Assembly: GCA_964510525.1 (NCBI GenBank)
Contig: CAZECE010000137.1
Span: 1-13,004 of the forward strand
From: CAZECE01 sp964510525
GTDB lineage: Bacteria > Pseudomonadota > Gammaproteobacteria > Pseudomonadales > JANQJO01
Length of the DNA stretch: 13,004 nt
Direction: 5' to 3'
The notes under the pieces were generated by a model. It was given only the letters and a program-made list of their open reading frames with translations. It searched no databases and was not told the origin of the DNA. Below are positions 1-7,304 of this stretch, piece after piece. The position numbers and the translations under genes are program-made. The stretch's first letter is position 1, and every line of letters begins with the position of its first letter.

Positions 1-90
1 AGGGCCCTCGTAAAAACAATCCACCGGACAAACTTCCACGCAATCTGTGTACTTGCATTTGATGCAATTTTCTGTGACAACAAAGGTCAT
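1..90 (-). CDS. fdxA: Ferredoxin FdxA, 7Fe type (5' end only)
   Basis: Only the first 30 codons are in the window; the gene continues beyond base 1. The product begins MTFVVTENCIKCKYTDCVEV and continues CPVDCFYEGP. The cysteine pattern (C9, C12, C17, C21, C25) is that of the [3Fe-4S][4Fe-4S] ferredoxins of the Azotobacter FdI/FdxA family. In that family C9 and C17 bind the 3Fe cluster, C21 followed by proline serves the 4Fe cluster, and C12 and C25 are non-ligand cysteines. It is a small soluble cytoplasmic electron carrier. The ATG at 88-90 is preceded by only a weak GGA Shine-Dalgarno, but a good sigma70-like promoter lies about 45-70 bases upstream. It is transcribed away from the HSF-like gene, so the two do not share an operon. 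Confidence 0.9.
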   Translation of the reverse strand, partial: MTFVVTENCIKCKYTDCVEVCPVDCFYEGP

Positions 91-133
91 AATTCAATCA
101 ATCCAAAACGGTTTTGCAATAAAATAAGGGCGT

Positions 134-162
134 ATTCTATCGATTGTCTCCGATTGCTTCAA
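134..162 (-). promoter_or_regulatory. Probable sigma70 promoter of fdxA
   Basis: Read on the minus strand, TTGAAG (162-157) and TAGAAT (139-134) are separated by exactly 17 bases. They match the -35 consensus at 4 of 6 and the -10 consensus at 5 of 6 positions. Transcription would start near base 127, giving a leader of about 37 bases before the fdxA ATG. The spacer holds two CGATTG copies on the plus strand. Confidence 0.5.
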
Positions 163-402
163 TATTCTTCACGCCCATGTATGGGTTCCCCTAAAAGTTC
201 ATCAACTCTGTCCGCAACTATGAGTTAATCTATAGTGACCACTAACACAACTCCGTTTATTCAGGCGATGGGCCGTACAGCGTTAGTAAGTACGTGACTC
301 AATTTTTTGTACCCATGATCAAAGTTCTCTAATAAAAAGGAAACACATTCCAGGTTTTCGTATACCCAAAAAAAATCTTTTTTGTTAATATATTACCAAC
401 CG

Positions 403-412
403 TGAAACTTCA
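403..412. promoter_or_regulatory. Heat-shock-element-like site before the HSF-like gene
   Basis: The sequence TGAAACTTCA fits the eukaryotic HSF binding consensus of two inverted units, nGAAnnTTCn. It ends 14 bases before the ATG of the HSF-domain gene. Adjacent positions give only a degenerate third unit. The octamer GAAACTTC recurs after zipA (5800-5807). A GAANNTTC match is expected by chance every few kilobases, so the placement is suggestive and not proof of autoregulation. Confidence 0.25.
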
Positions 413-426
413 TTAAATAAATTATT

Positions 427-1029
427 ATGAATTCTATTGAATCAAACCAACAAACCTTTTCAAATAACAAAACAGCTACAGCAAATGAGCAATCACCACC
501 TCCATTAACACAGCAACTTTTCAAAAAAAACATCAACCCAATAGAGCCGCCCAAAAAAAGTGCTCTGCAGTCACCAAAAACCTATAGAAATGCCCCACGG
601 TTCCCTGTAAATCTTTGTAAAATGATTTCAAATTCAGATTTCCAAAACTTTATTCAATGGGATAATCAGGATCAAACCTCTTTTACCATCTTAGTTAAAA
701 AACAAGAGGAAGATAAAGTTAAAGAGTTTATGGAAAAGATAAATAAAGAAGGTTATTGCAGAACAAAAAATCTTAGAAGCTTCCAGCGACAACTAAACTT
801 ATATGGTATTAAACGCGATATGGGAACTAAATTACTAAGATACCGCCACGAAGATCGCATAGCTATTAATACTGAAACAGCCAAGGCAATGAAAAGAAGG
901 CAAACAGGGCTTACAGGCAAACAGGGCCAGGCAGTAGATAGTGATGGGTGGTCACCATTAAAACAGGGCCACAAGACAACGTTTTCCGAAATGTCAGGAG
1001 AAATCTTACTTGAACTTTTCCAGGATTAA
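427..1029 (+). CDS. HSF-type (eukaryotic heat shock factor) DNA-binding domain protein
   Basis: This is a 200-residue protein in three parts. Residues 1-55 are polar and disordered, rich in Asn, Gln, Lys and Pro. Residues 58-159 align along their whole length with the HSF winged-helix domain: F59, the helix around NLCKMIS (62-68), W78, the T84-S85-F86 strand, the recognition helix NLRSFQRQLNLYG (115-127), and the end motif with H141 and KRR (156-158). R121 occupies the place of the arginine that reads the GAA unit in eukaryotic HSFs. The tail (160-200) has no HR-A/B coiled coil, so it lacks the family's trimerisation region. The gene stands alone, has no Shine-Dalgarno, and is markedly AT-richer than smc (hand count 34 GC of 120 at 601-720, against 31 of 60 at 1381-1440). 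Inference: horizontal origin, acting either as a bacterial regulator or as an exported nucleomodulin. No secretion signal is evident. Confidence 0.85.
   Translation: MNSIESNQQTFSNNKTATANEQSPPPLTQQLFKKNINPIEPPKKSALQSPKTYRNAPRFPVNLCKMISNSDFQNFIQWDNQDQTSFTILVKKQEEDKVKEFMEKINKEGYCRTKNLRSFQRQLNLYGIKRDMGTKLLRYRHEDRIAINTETAKAMKRRQTGLTGKQGQAVDSDGWSPLKQGHKTTFSEMSGEILLELFQD
898..927 (+). repeat. 17-base-offset direct repeat in the HSF-like gene
   Basis: The 13-mer AGGCAAACAGGGC occurs at 898-910 and 915-927, an offset of 17 bases, so the two copies are read in different frames. A shorter AAACAGGGC appears again at 961-969. The duplication lies just after the DNA-binding domain and shapes the short tail. 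Confidence 0.7.
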
Positions 1030-1313
1030 ATCATGAGTGAAACCACGAAGATTGAAACAAATTCTTATTAGATTAGGAGTGCTACAACAAACTCGAGTAA
1101 TGATGATGACCATACATATTATCTCCTACCCTTTACAACTTATAATTGAAACCTTTCAACCTAGTCATACGCGGAGCCCTCACTAGACCTGGTATTAATT
1201 TTTAAATTACCTAATTCCTGTAAGACATTTCCCTCGAAATCATCGAAAGCATGGCTTAGAATGATTGATCCTTGACTGCAGTTCCTGTTTATTTTATGGC
1301 CTCAACTTACTAA
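1030..1313. other. Intergenic region, HSF-like gene to smc
   Basis: These 284 bases hold no credible gene. They contain a perfect inverted repeat TTGAAA-CC-TTTCAA at 1146-1159 and a candidate smc promoter near the right end. No GC-rich hairpin followed by a T-run is present, so the HSF-like gene has no recognisable intrinsic terminator here. Confidence 0.6.
1265..1293 (+). promoter_or_regulatory. Candidate sigma70 promoter of smc-zipA
   Basis: TTGATC (1265-1270) and TTTATT (1288-1293) are 17 bases apart and each matches consensus at 4 of 6 positions. Transcription would start near 1300, leaving a very short leader of about 13 bases before the smc ATG, which has no Shine-Dalgarno. An overlapping TTGACT at 1272 lacks a well-placed -10 box. 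Confidence 0.35.
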
Positions 1314-4300
1314 ATGCAGCTTAAAACGATCAAACTTGCTGGTTTTAAATCATTTGTTGACCCAACGGTTATTCCGTTTCCTTCCGCCCTGTCAGCCATT
1401 GTAGGACCTAATGGCTGCGGCAAATCCAACATCATTGATGCTGTGCGCTGGGTAATGGGCGAAAGCTCCGCTAAGTACCTGCGAGGCGAATCGATGAGTG
1501 ACGTCATTTTTAATGGCGCCAATGGCCGAAAACCCATATCGCAAGCGTCAGTCGAATTGGTGTTTGATAACACCTCAGGGCGCGTCACAGGCCATGGTGC
1601 GCAATACAGTGAACTGGCTATTAAACGTATCGTGACTCGAGAAAACCAGTCTTACTACACTCTGAATGGCACTCGATGTCGCCGAAAAGACATCATGGAT
1701 ATTTTTCTGGGCACTGGGCTGGGACCAAGGTCATACGCAATTATTGGCCAAGGTACTGTATCACGGCTGATTGAAGCCAAACCGGATGAATTACGAGTCT
1801 TTTTAGAAGAAGCGGCAGGGATTTCTAAATACAAAGAACGGCGCAAAGAAACCGAACAGCGCATGCAGCGCACGCGAGAAAATCTGGAAAGGCTACTAGA
1901 TCTTCAAGAAGAACTCACCAAACAAGTCAAAAAACTCAAGCACCAAGCCGAGGTTGCCGAAAAATACAAAACCTACAAAGCACAAGAGCGAACCCAGCAA
2001 GCTCAGCTGATTGCCATGAAATGGCAACAAACCCATCAACACGCGACAACCTTAAAAGCCGATACAACGCAATATGAAACCAATATAGAGGCCGCAAAAG
2101 GCCGTCTCACGCAATGCCAATTAAAGCTGGAAAAGCACACACTAGAACAAGACGAATTGCAGCAGCGCTCAGAACAGCAACAGGCCCAGTTTTATGAACA
2201 TCACAACAAGCAAAGCCAACTCGAACAAAACTTAAAACACCTTAAACAACAACAAGATCAGCTCAATCGATCCATCGCTAAAAATACCGAAGAAATCCAG
2301 CAACACAAACAACAGCTGACGCAGCAAACAGAAACCCTGGTTTCCGTAGAAGAGGATCTCACCACACGGTTACCGCAATCCACCAACACCCAACACCAAG
2401 CCCAAGAAGCCAAAAATACCCTTAAAGCGCAAGAAGCTCAGATGGCAACTTGGCAAACGGAGTGGGATGACTTTAATCAAGAAGCCTTTCAAGCCCAGCA
2501 AACCGCCAAAGTCCAACAGACTCGTATCAACGAACTTGATAGTCAGGTTGAACGCTTAACGAATCGCAAACAAAATTTGTTAAAAGAACAAGAAACATTA
2601 GACATCAAGCCCATTGAAGAAAAGATTCAACTTCTAGAGGAGCAGCTTCATGCCATAGAAAGCCAGATTGAAGCATCCGCAACCGAACAACACACCAAAA
2701 CCGACCATATTGAACAGTTGAAGAAACACAACCGTGATATTCGCAGTGAAATGGATCAACTGCAAAAGCAAATTCACAGCCTCTCAGGAAGAAAGAGCTC
2801 ACTTGAAACCCTACAAGAAGCCGCACTGGGTAAAGACAAAGATAAATCCAATAAAAAACGCAGCCAGTGGCTCTCGAAATTGGAGCTCAACCAATACCCC
2901 AAGCTGGCAGAACAACTCACTGTGACAGCCGAATGGCAACCCGCCGTCGAAAAACTCCTGAGCTCACACATGCAAGCTTTTGTGATCAGTGAACTCGACC
3001 CACTGCTTAAAGCATTAGAAAACGACCACGCAACACTTTCAGACATTACTCTGTTTTCACCCAACCAATCGTCGACACCTATCCAATCATCTACACCCAT
3101 CCAATCATCTACAGAAGAGAATGGCGAGCTTAAAGAAAGACCACCTTTAAGCCAGCACGTATCTCCTGCCCCGGCTGACTTTGCTCATATTTACCCTATT
3201 CAAACATTAACTGAAGCGACACAACTCAGAAACAATCTACAAGCCCACCAGAGCCTATTACTTTCTGATGGCACTCAAATTTTTTGTGATCGCATCGAAA
3301 TCCCTTCAGAAGACAACCCTCAAGAAGGTGTACTAAGAAGACAAGAAGAACTCAAAATACTTTACCAAAGCTTAGAACAAGCCCAAGAATCTCTTGATCT
3401 CAAACAATCCGATTTAGCCGAGGGTCGAGAAAAACTAAAAGAGGCTGAAAACTCGCTGCAACAACTGCGGCAGCAACTTCAAGAACAACAACACGAGAAA
3501 GCGAATACCAAAGCACAACTCAGCGCACATCAAACCAAATTAGACCAGTTCAGCATACGAAAACAGCGCACTGAAAAAGAACTGTTAGAATTAACCGATC
3601 AAATGGCTCTCGATGTCGAACAAATAAAGCAATCAAGACACAACCTGCAAACCGCTCTTGATCAGATGGCCTCTCAAGAAAAGGCTCGTAATGAACTCAA
3701 AGAAAAAGAGCAATCCTTTCGAGAAGCATTAAATCAAGCTAAAACTTACGCCAATGATTCCCAGCAAGCGGCTCATAAACTCCAATTAGAAGTTCAGCAA
3801 CTTACCAGTAAAAAGCAAATAGCTGAGGAAAAAATAAGTGAGCTCTCCAGTCAAATAGACAAACTGGAAAATCAGAAACAAAACGATTCAGCGACTCTCA
3901 CCAATGTATCCGAGCCCGAAAGCCACTGGAAAAACCAGCTCGAAACCCTGATCGAGCAGCATGTTTTACTTGAAAACGAACTTCAGCAAACTCGAGGCAA
4001 ACTTTCTGAATCGCACCAAGTGAATAAGGCACTCACGCAAGAACGAAACGATCTCGAAAAAGAAATCGTAGGCCATCAAGAACAACTGCAAACATTGTAT
4101 TTAAAAAAACAAAGCCTAGAACTGGAAAATCAACATCAACTTGAACAATTGACCACCCTTAACTGCACCCTAGAAGACACGTTATCGAACATGCCAGATG
4201 AAGCTGATACGGCGCAGTGGGAATCAGACATCACCCATTTACAAAACCGCATTAAACGCTTAGGTGCTATAAACTTAGCCGCTGTAGATGAATACAATAC

Positions 4301-4874
4301 GGCTTTGGAAAGAGAAACGCATCTTGTTTCTCAAAGAGCGGACCTTGATGAAGCGCTAGCAACATTAGAACAAGCTATACGAAAAATTGACAACGAGACC
4401 AGGGAAAGATTCAAAGCCACCTACGATGTCGTGAACACCGGTTTTCAAACCCTCTTCCCCAAAGTATTTGGAGGCGGAAACGCTTACTTAGAATTAACCG
4501 GTGATAACTTGCTTGAAACCGGTGTTGCCGTGATGGCTCGACCTCCTGGAAAGCGTAATAGCACCATTCACTTATTATCGGGAGGCGAAAAAGCCTTAAC
4601 AGCAATTGCCCTAGTGTTTGCTATTTTTGAACTGAATCCTGCGCCATTTTGCATGCTTGATGAAGTGGATGCCCCACTTGATGATAATAACGTCCATCGA
4701 TTCTGTTCACTGGTAGAAAGCATGGCGGAACGCATTCAGTTCATTTATATTAGCCACAATAAAATGGCCATGGAAATGGCACAACAGCTGATAGGTGTTA
4801 CGATGAGTGAACCAGGTGTTTCTCGCTTAGTATCTGTTGATGTTGAAGAAGCGGCGTCATTAACTGTCGCTTAA
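1314..4874 (+). CDS. smc: Chromosome partition/condensation ATPase SMC
   Basis: This full-length, 1186-residue protein forms the ATPase core of the SMC-ScpAB condensin, which compacts and segregates the chromosome. The N-terminal head carries Walker A GPNGCGKS (31-38) and the LRGESMSDVIFNG segment. Two long Gln/Glu/Lys-rich coiled coils (about 170-500 and 680-1005) flank a hinge (about 505-675). The C-terminal head has the ABC signature LLSGGEK (1087-1093), Walker B FCMLDE (D1116, E1117), the APLDDNN D-loop and H1148. All catalytic residues are present. The length and hinge resemble the SMC of Pseudomonas-like gammaproteobacteria and not MukB. The hinge contains a Ser/Thr/Pro/Gln insertion built from an 18-base tandem repeat. 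ATG 1314 is chosen because MQLKTIKLAGFKSF is the usual SMC N-terminus; it lacks a Shine-Dalgarno. The zipA gene follows after 19 bases. scpA and scpB are not in the window. Confidence 0.97.
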   Translation: MQLKTIKLAGFKSFVDPTVIPFPSALSAIVGPNGCGKSNIIDAVRWVMGESSAKYLRGESMSDVIFNGANGRKPISQASVELVFDNTSGRVTGHGAQYSELAIKRIVTRENQSYYTLNGTRCRRKDIMDIFLGTGLGPRSYAIIGQGTVSRLIEAKPDELRVFLEEAAGISKYKERRKETEQRMQRTRENLERLLDLQEELTKQVKKLKHQAEVAEKYKTYKAQERTQQAQLIAMKWQQTHQHATTLKADTTQYETNIEAAKGRLTQCQLKLEKHTLEQDELQQRSEQQQAQFYEHHNKQSQLEQNLKHLKQQQDQLNRSIAKNTEEIQQHKQQLTQQTETLVSVEEDLTTRLPQSTNTQHQAQEAKNTLKAQEAQMATWQTEWDDFNQEAFQAQQTAKVQQTRINELDSQVERLTNRKQNLLKEQETLDIKPIEEKIQLLEEQLHAIESQIEASATEQHTKTDHIEQLKKHNRDIRSEMDQLQKQIHSLSGRKSSLETLQEAALGKDKDKSNKKRSQWLSKLELNQYPKLAEQLTVTAEWQPAVEKLLSSHMQAFVISELDPLLKALENDHATLSDITLFSPNQSSTPIQSSTPIQSSTEENGELKERPPLSQHVSPAPADFAHIYPIQTLTEATQLRNNLQAHQSLLLSDGTQIFCDRIEIPSEDNPQEGVLRRQEELKILYQSLEQAQESLDLKQSDLAEGREKLKEAENSLQQLRQQLQEQQHEKANTKAQLSAHQTKLDQFSIRKQRTEKELLELTDQMALDVEQIKQSRHNLQTALDQMASQEKARNELKEKEQSFREALNQAKTYANDSQQAAHKLQLEVQQLTSKKQIAEEKISELSSQIDKLENQKQNDSATLTNVSEPESHWKNQLETLIEQHVLLENELQQTRGKLSESHQVNKALTQERNDLEKEIVGHQEQLQTLYLKKQSLELENQHQLEQLTTLNCTLEDTLSNMPDEADTAQWESDITHLQNRIKRLGAINLAAVDEYNTALERETHLVSQRADLDEALATLEQAIRKIDNETRERFKATYDVVNTGFQTLFPKVFGGGNAYLELTGDNLLETGVAVMARPPGKRNSTIHLLSGGEKALTAIALVFAIFELNPAPFCMLDEVDAPLDDNNVHRFCSLVESMAERIQFIYISHNKMAMEMAQQLIGVTMSEPGVSRLVSVDVEEAASLTVA
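3065..3115 (+). repeat. 18-base tandem repeat in the smc hinge
   Basis: Two full units (3065-3082 and 3083-3100, 15 of 18 identical) and a partial third (3101-3115) encode repeated PIQSST around residues 585-601. The array is in frame and lies in a low-complexity loop inside the hinge domain. Confidence 0.85.
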
Positions 4875-4893
4875 TTGTTTAAGAGGAATCTAC

Positions 4894-5793
4894 ATGGAAT
4901 TTGGTTTGAAAATTTTTTTAGTGAGTGTTGCCGTTGCTATTATTGGCGCCATCCTCCTAGATGGTTACCGTAAAGTTAAAGTGCATAGAAACCAGCTCCG
5001 CTTCAAATTAGAACCCATTGATGAATTGGATGACCTGCCCACCCCCTCCGATGTTGGTACGCCCCGAAAAATACCCTCCGATCAAATCAAGCCAACATTA
5101 GAGGCTCGTTTCGATAATGTAAAAACAGCTTATGCCGCCACCCCTAAAAAGCAAAAAACCGGCTCTCCGATCAAGGGACAAACTAAATCCTCTGCAAAAA
5201 AAAACGCCACAGAGAATTCTACAGAAAATACATCAAAAGCCAGCCCTGACTCAGAAACGGCTCAAGACAGTAACCATAACAGCAACCCTGACAGCAACCA
5301 TAGTAGTGAAGATTACCAAGATGTCATCATGCTCAACCTAATGCCAAAGAGCAACTCAGTGATTGAGGGCGAGGCTCTGCTCAAAGCACTTCTTTTATGC
5401 GGCATGAGATTCGGCGAAAAATCTCTCTTCCACTACTACGAAAACCAAGGCGAGCGCGATAAAGCGATATTCAGCTTAGTCAACCTTGTACAGCCAGGGA
5501 CATTTATTTTAGACGAGATTGATCGATTTACATCACCTGGCATTTGCATGTTTATGAGCTTGCCCGGCCCAAAAGACCCTATAGCTGGCTTTGAAATCTT
5601 TATTCTAACCGCGCACAAAATTGCCAAGAAGTTAAACTTAGAGCTCCACGACGAACTGCATCGCCCATTAACCGAAGAATCGTTAAAACACGCCCAATGT
5701 AAAGTACTTCAATTCAAGCCCAATACCCAGCTTGACGCTGATTCACATTCTAATACTGAAAAAAGCGCACATTCTGAGTCTGAAACGGCTTAG
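4894..5793 (+). CDS. zipA: Cell division protein ZipA
   Basis: This 299-residue protein anchors FtsZ protofilaments to the inner membrane during septation. A short N-terminal transmembrane segment (about 4-23, KIFLVSVAVAIIGAILL) is followed by a basic/charged stretch and then a long disordered Pro/Ser/Asn/Lys linker (about 45-140). The C-terminal FtsZ-binding domain runs from about 141 to 270, with the family's VIMLNLM, EGEALLKALLLCGMRFG, FSLVNLVQPGTF and MSLPGP motifs. A hydrophilic Ser/His tail of about 30 residues follows the domain. The start is supported by a strong AAGAGGA Shine-Dalgarno (4881-4887) six bases before the ATG. It lies 19 bases downstream of smc and is almost certainly co-transcribed with it. 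In Pseudomonas the next gene is ligA; here it is missing. Confidence 0.95.
   Translation: MEFGLKIFLVSVAVAIIGAILLDGYRKVKVHRNQLRFKLEPIDELDDLPTPSDVGTPRKIPSDQIKPTLEARFDNVKTAYAATPKKQKTGSPIKGQTKSSAKKNATENSTENTSKASPDSETAQDSNHNSNPDSNHSSEDYQDVIMLNLMPKSNSVIEGEALLKALLLCGMRFGEKSLFHYYENQGERDKAIFSLVNLVQPGTFILDEIDRFTSPGICMFMSLPGPKDPIAGFEIFILTAHKIAKKLNLELHDELHRPLTEESLKHAQCKVLQFKPNTQLDADSHSNTEKSAHSESETA
5266..5307 (+). repeat. 24-base imperfect duplication in the zipA linker
   Basis: GACAG-T/C-AACCATA recurs with a 24-base period (5266 and 5290), encoding DSNH-NSNP-DSNH-SS in the disordered linker. The duplication is in frame. Confidence 0.6.
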
Positions 5794-6112
5794 ACACCTG
5801 AAACTTCAAAGAAAAAAAAACCCTCTTTCAGCCCACATCTACACCAAATTTCACTGCATCGAAATCTCAGAAGTTAAAGCTCAGCGACCCACAGTGCCTG
5901 GATAAAATCACAAAAAAAACCTAAAAGGGCTTACAAAAACACAACATTCATACCAGACCAGTTTACAGTTCCTGCCTTGTTTATCTCACTATAAAAAGAG
6001 AGCATAAAACAATCTATTTGGTTTTACGACACATCAGATCACTTAACCATCAAAAACCAGTATTGCATTGATTTTCTTAAAAAAACATGGCAATGAGGGC
6101 AGGAAAATACAA
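5794..6112. other. Intergenic region after zipA (position of ligA in Pseudomonas)
   Basis: This AT-rich region has no credible gene. It contains a second TGAAACTTCA site (5799-5808) and an inverted repeat CTGAAA/TTTCAG (5798-5803 and 5826-5831) with an A-tract in the loop, which lacks a trailing T-run and is not a normal terminator. TTTACA (5962) and TATAAA (5990) occur but are 22 bases apart, too far for a standard promoter. No remnant of ligA was recognised. Confidence 0.55.
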
Positions 6113-6139
6113 ATGAAGCGACTAGACTCTAATGCTTAA
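6113..6139 (+). other. Possible eight-codon minicistron ahead of the outer-membrane gene
   Basis: ATG 6113 has a good AGGA Shine-Dalgarno (6101-6104, spacing 8) and encodes MKRLDSNA before a TAA at 6137-6139. It overlaps the alternative ATG at 6132 of the next gene in another frame. It could be a leader cistron coupling translation, or the relic of the original start cut off by a frameshift near the adjacent T-rich run. No homology can be judged at this length. Confidence 0.25.
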
Positions 6140-6194
6140 CATTTTCTTTTTTTACCCACTTTTTTCACTCGAAAGACTTTGGAGTTCTGGGTTC

Positions 6195-7304
6195 ATGCCA
6201 ACAGGTGGCAACTTCCCTAGAGGGCGCTTAACGGCACCCTATGCCCTATTGATGCTCTTAAGCTCGTCAATTGCACCGTCGTGCGCCAAAGCACTGGCAA
6301 CCGATCCTACTCCTAGAACAGACACCATCCTATCGGGTCTACCGGATGCCGCGACTCTAACCGCCCAAAAAGCATCGAAAATTGATGTGCCACCGTTACA
6401 ACAATTACCAGAACCTTGCAGTGACCATACAGACAACGAAGATCTTCGCTGGATAGACAGAACGCACTTAAAAATCTCACAATCACTGTGCGATCGCGTC
6501 AATGAGTTCGATGAATTTTTTGGTAATTTTGACTACAACGACACCCAAACTCGGTCTTTTATCCGCATCAGAAATGAAATCAGCTGGGAAAATTTATCAG
6601 GGATCAATACCCGATTTAAACCCAGAATCAGAGCCAAAATACGCCTCCCAGCACTGGAAAATCGACTTAACTTAATCATCTCTGATGAGCCTCAAGAAAA
6701 CACCAGCTTATCTAATAACATTGAACAAAGCCAAGAGCAAATAGATAACAATGAGGACGTTACCACAGCTCTGCGCTGGACAGCTCGCGCAGAAGGCCAC
6801 ATTGAAACAGATTTCGATGTAGGCGCTCGTTTTAACAGCGGCCTAGATGGATTCGTTCGTGGCCGTTACAGATACACCAAACCGATTGGACTTAAAAATC
6901 TTCTCAGGTTTCGCCAAGAAATTTTTTGGCGAAATTCAGAAGGAGTTGGCGAAGCGACCCAAATTAATTTCCAACACCAATATTCAAACGCCTTCTTATT
7001 GGAAAGCAGCAGCAGCGCGACTTTTTCTGAAGCCTCGCAAGGAGTGGATTGGTCACAAAGATTCAGTGTGTATCAAAAGCTAGACCCCCTTCGCGCACTT
7101 TCTTATAACATTTTAGCGCTGGGTTACACACGCCCCGGGTTTACGACAGAAAACTACGGTATTAGCATGCGCTACAGAAAAAATATTTACAGCCACTGGC
7201 TCTACGCTGAACTGGAGCCAGAAATTACCTGGCCCCTTACAAATAACCGTGAATTTACTCAAAAAATCATCTTTAGAATTGAAGCACAACTAGGGAAGCT
7301 TTAA
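6195..7304 (+). CDS. Secreted beta-strand-rich protein, probable outer-membrane barrel
   Basis: I do not recognise a named family. From ATG 6195 the product is 369 residues with a signal-peptide-like start: arginines at 9 and 11, a hydrophobic core (about 14-26) and an ALA cleavage site near 33-35. The mature part is hydrophilic, then from about residue 110 shows repeated amphipathic strands rich in aromatic and Arg residues (for example FVRGRYRYTKPIGL, GISMRYRKNIYSHWLYAELE). These lack long hydrophobic helices and suggest an outer-membrane beta-barrel. The C-terminus is FRIEAQLGKL, without the usual terminal Phe. ATG 6195 is chosen because GGAG (6181-6184) precedes it by 10 bases and it gives a classical signal peptide. 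An in-frame ATG at 6132 would add 21 residues (MLNIFFFYPLFSLERLW...) but lacks a good Shine-Dalgarno. The 3' end overlaps the convergent kinase gene by 15 bases. Confidence 0.7.
   Translation: MPTGGNFPRGRLTAPYALLMLLSSSIAPSCAKALATDPTPRTDTILSGLPDAATLTAQKASKIDVPPLQQLPEPCSDHTDNEDLRWIDRTHLKISQSLCDRVNEFDEFFGNFDYNDTQTRSFIRIRNEISWENLSGINTRFKPRIRAKIRLPALENRLNLIISDEPQENTSLSNNIEQSQEQIDNNEDVTTALRWTARAEGHIETDFDVGARFNSGLDGFVRGRYRYTKPIGLKNLLRFRQEIFWRNSEGVGEATQINFQHQYSNAFLLESSSSATFSEASQGVDWSQRFSVYQKLDPLRALSYNILALGYTRPGFTTENYGISMRYRKNIYSHWLYAELEPEITWPLTNNREFTQKIIFRIEAQLGKL

Larger units (their letters stand above)
91..426. other. Intergenic region, fdxA to HSF-like gene
   Basis: These 336 non-coding bases between divergent genes contain the fdxA promoter and a heat-shock-element-like motif at 403-412. 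An A/T-only inverted repeat (A-tract and T-tract around 368-383) has no GC stem. No open reading frame with a ribosome binding site is visible; the longest ATG frame seen, from 181, is 15 codons without a Shine-Dalgarno. I could not identify a convincing promoter for the downstream gene. Confidence 0.6.

Noticed and set aside
368..384. A-tract/T-tract inverted repeat as a terminator before the HSF-like gene
   Set aside because: The stem would be A-T pairs only, with no GC-rich core, so it is unlikely to terminate transcription.
427..1029. Interpretation of the HSF-like gene as eukaryotic contamination
   Set aside because: It is an intron-free frame located between an fdxA start and smc in one continuous sequence; both neighbours are bacterial. 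Read-level evidence would still be needed to exclude misassembly completely.
1033..1071. Thirteen-codon frame starting at ATG 1033 after the HSF-like gene
   Set aside because: It is too short to evaluate, has no Shine-Dalgarno sequence at a suitable distance and no recognisable leader-peptide feature.
5132..5341. Second plus-strand frame inside the zipA linker (69 codons)
   Set aside because: It is a Lys/Thr-rich shadow of the low-complexity zipA linker in another frame, with no independent start signals.
5798..5831. CTGAAA/TTTCAG inverted repeat as the zipA terminator
   Set aside because: The stem is short, the homopolymer run is inside the loop, and no T-run follows on either strand.
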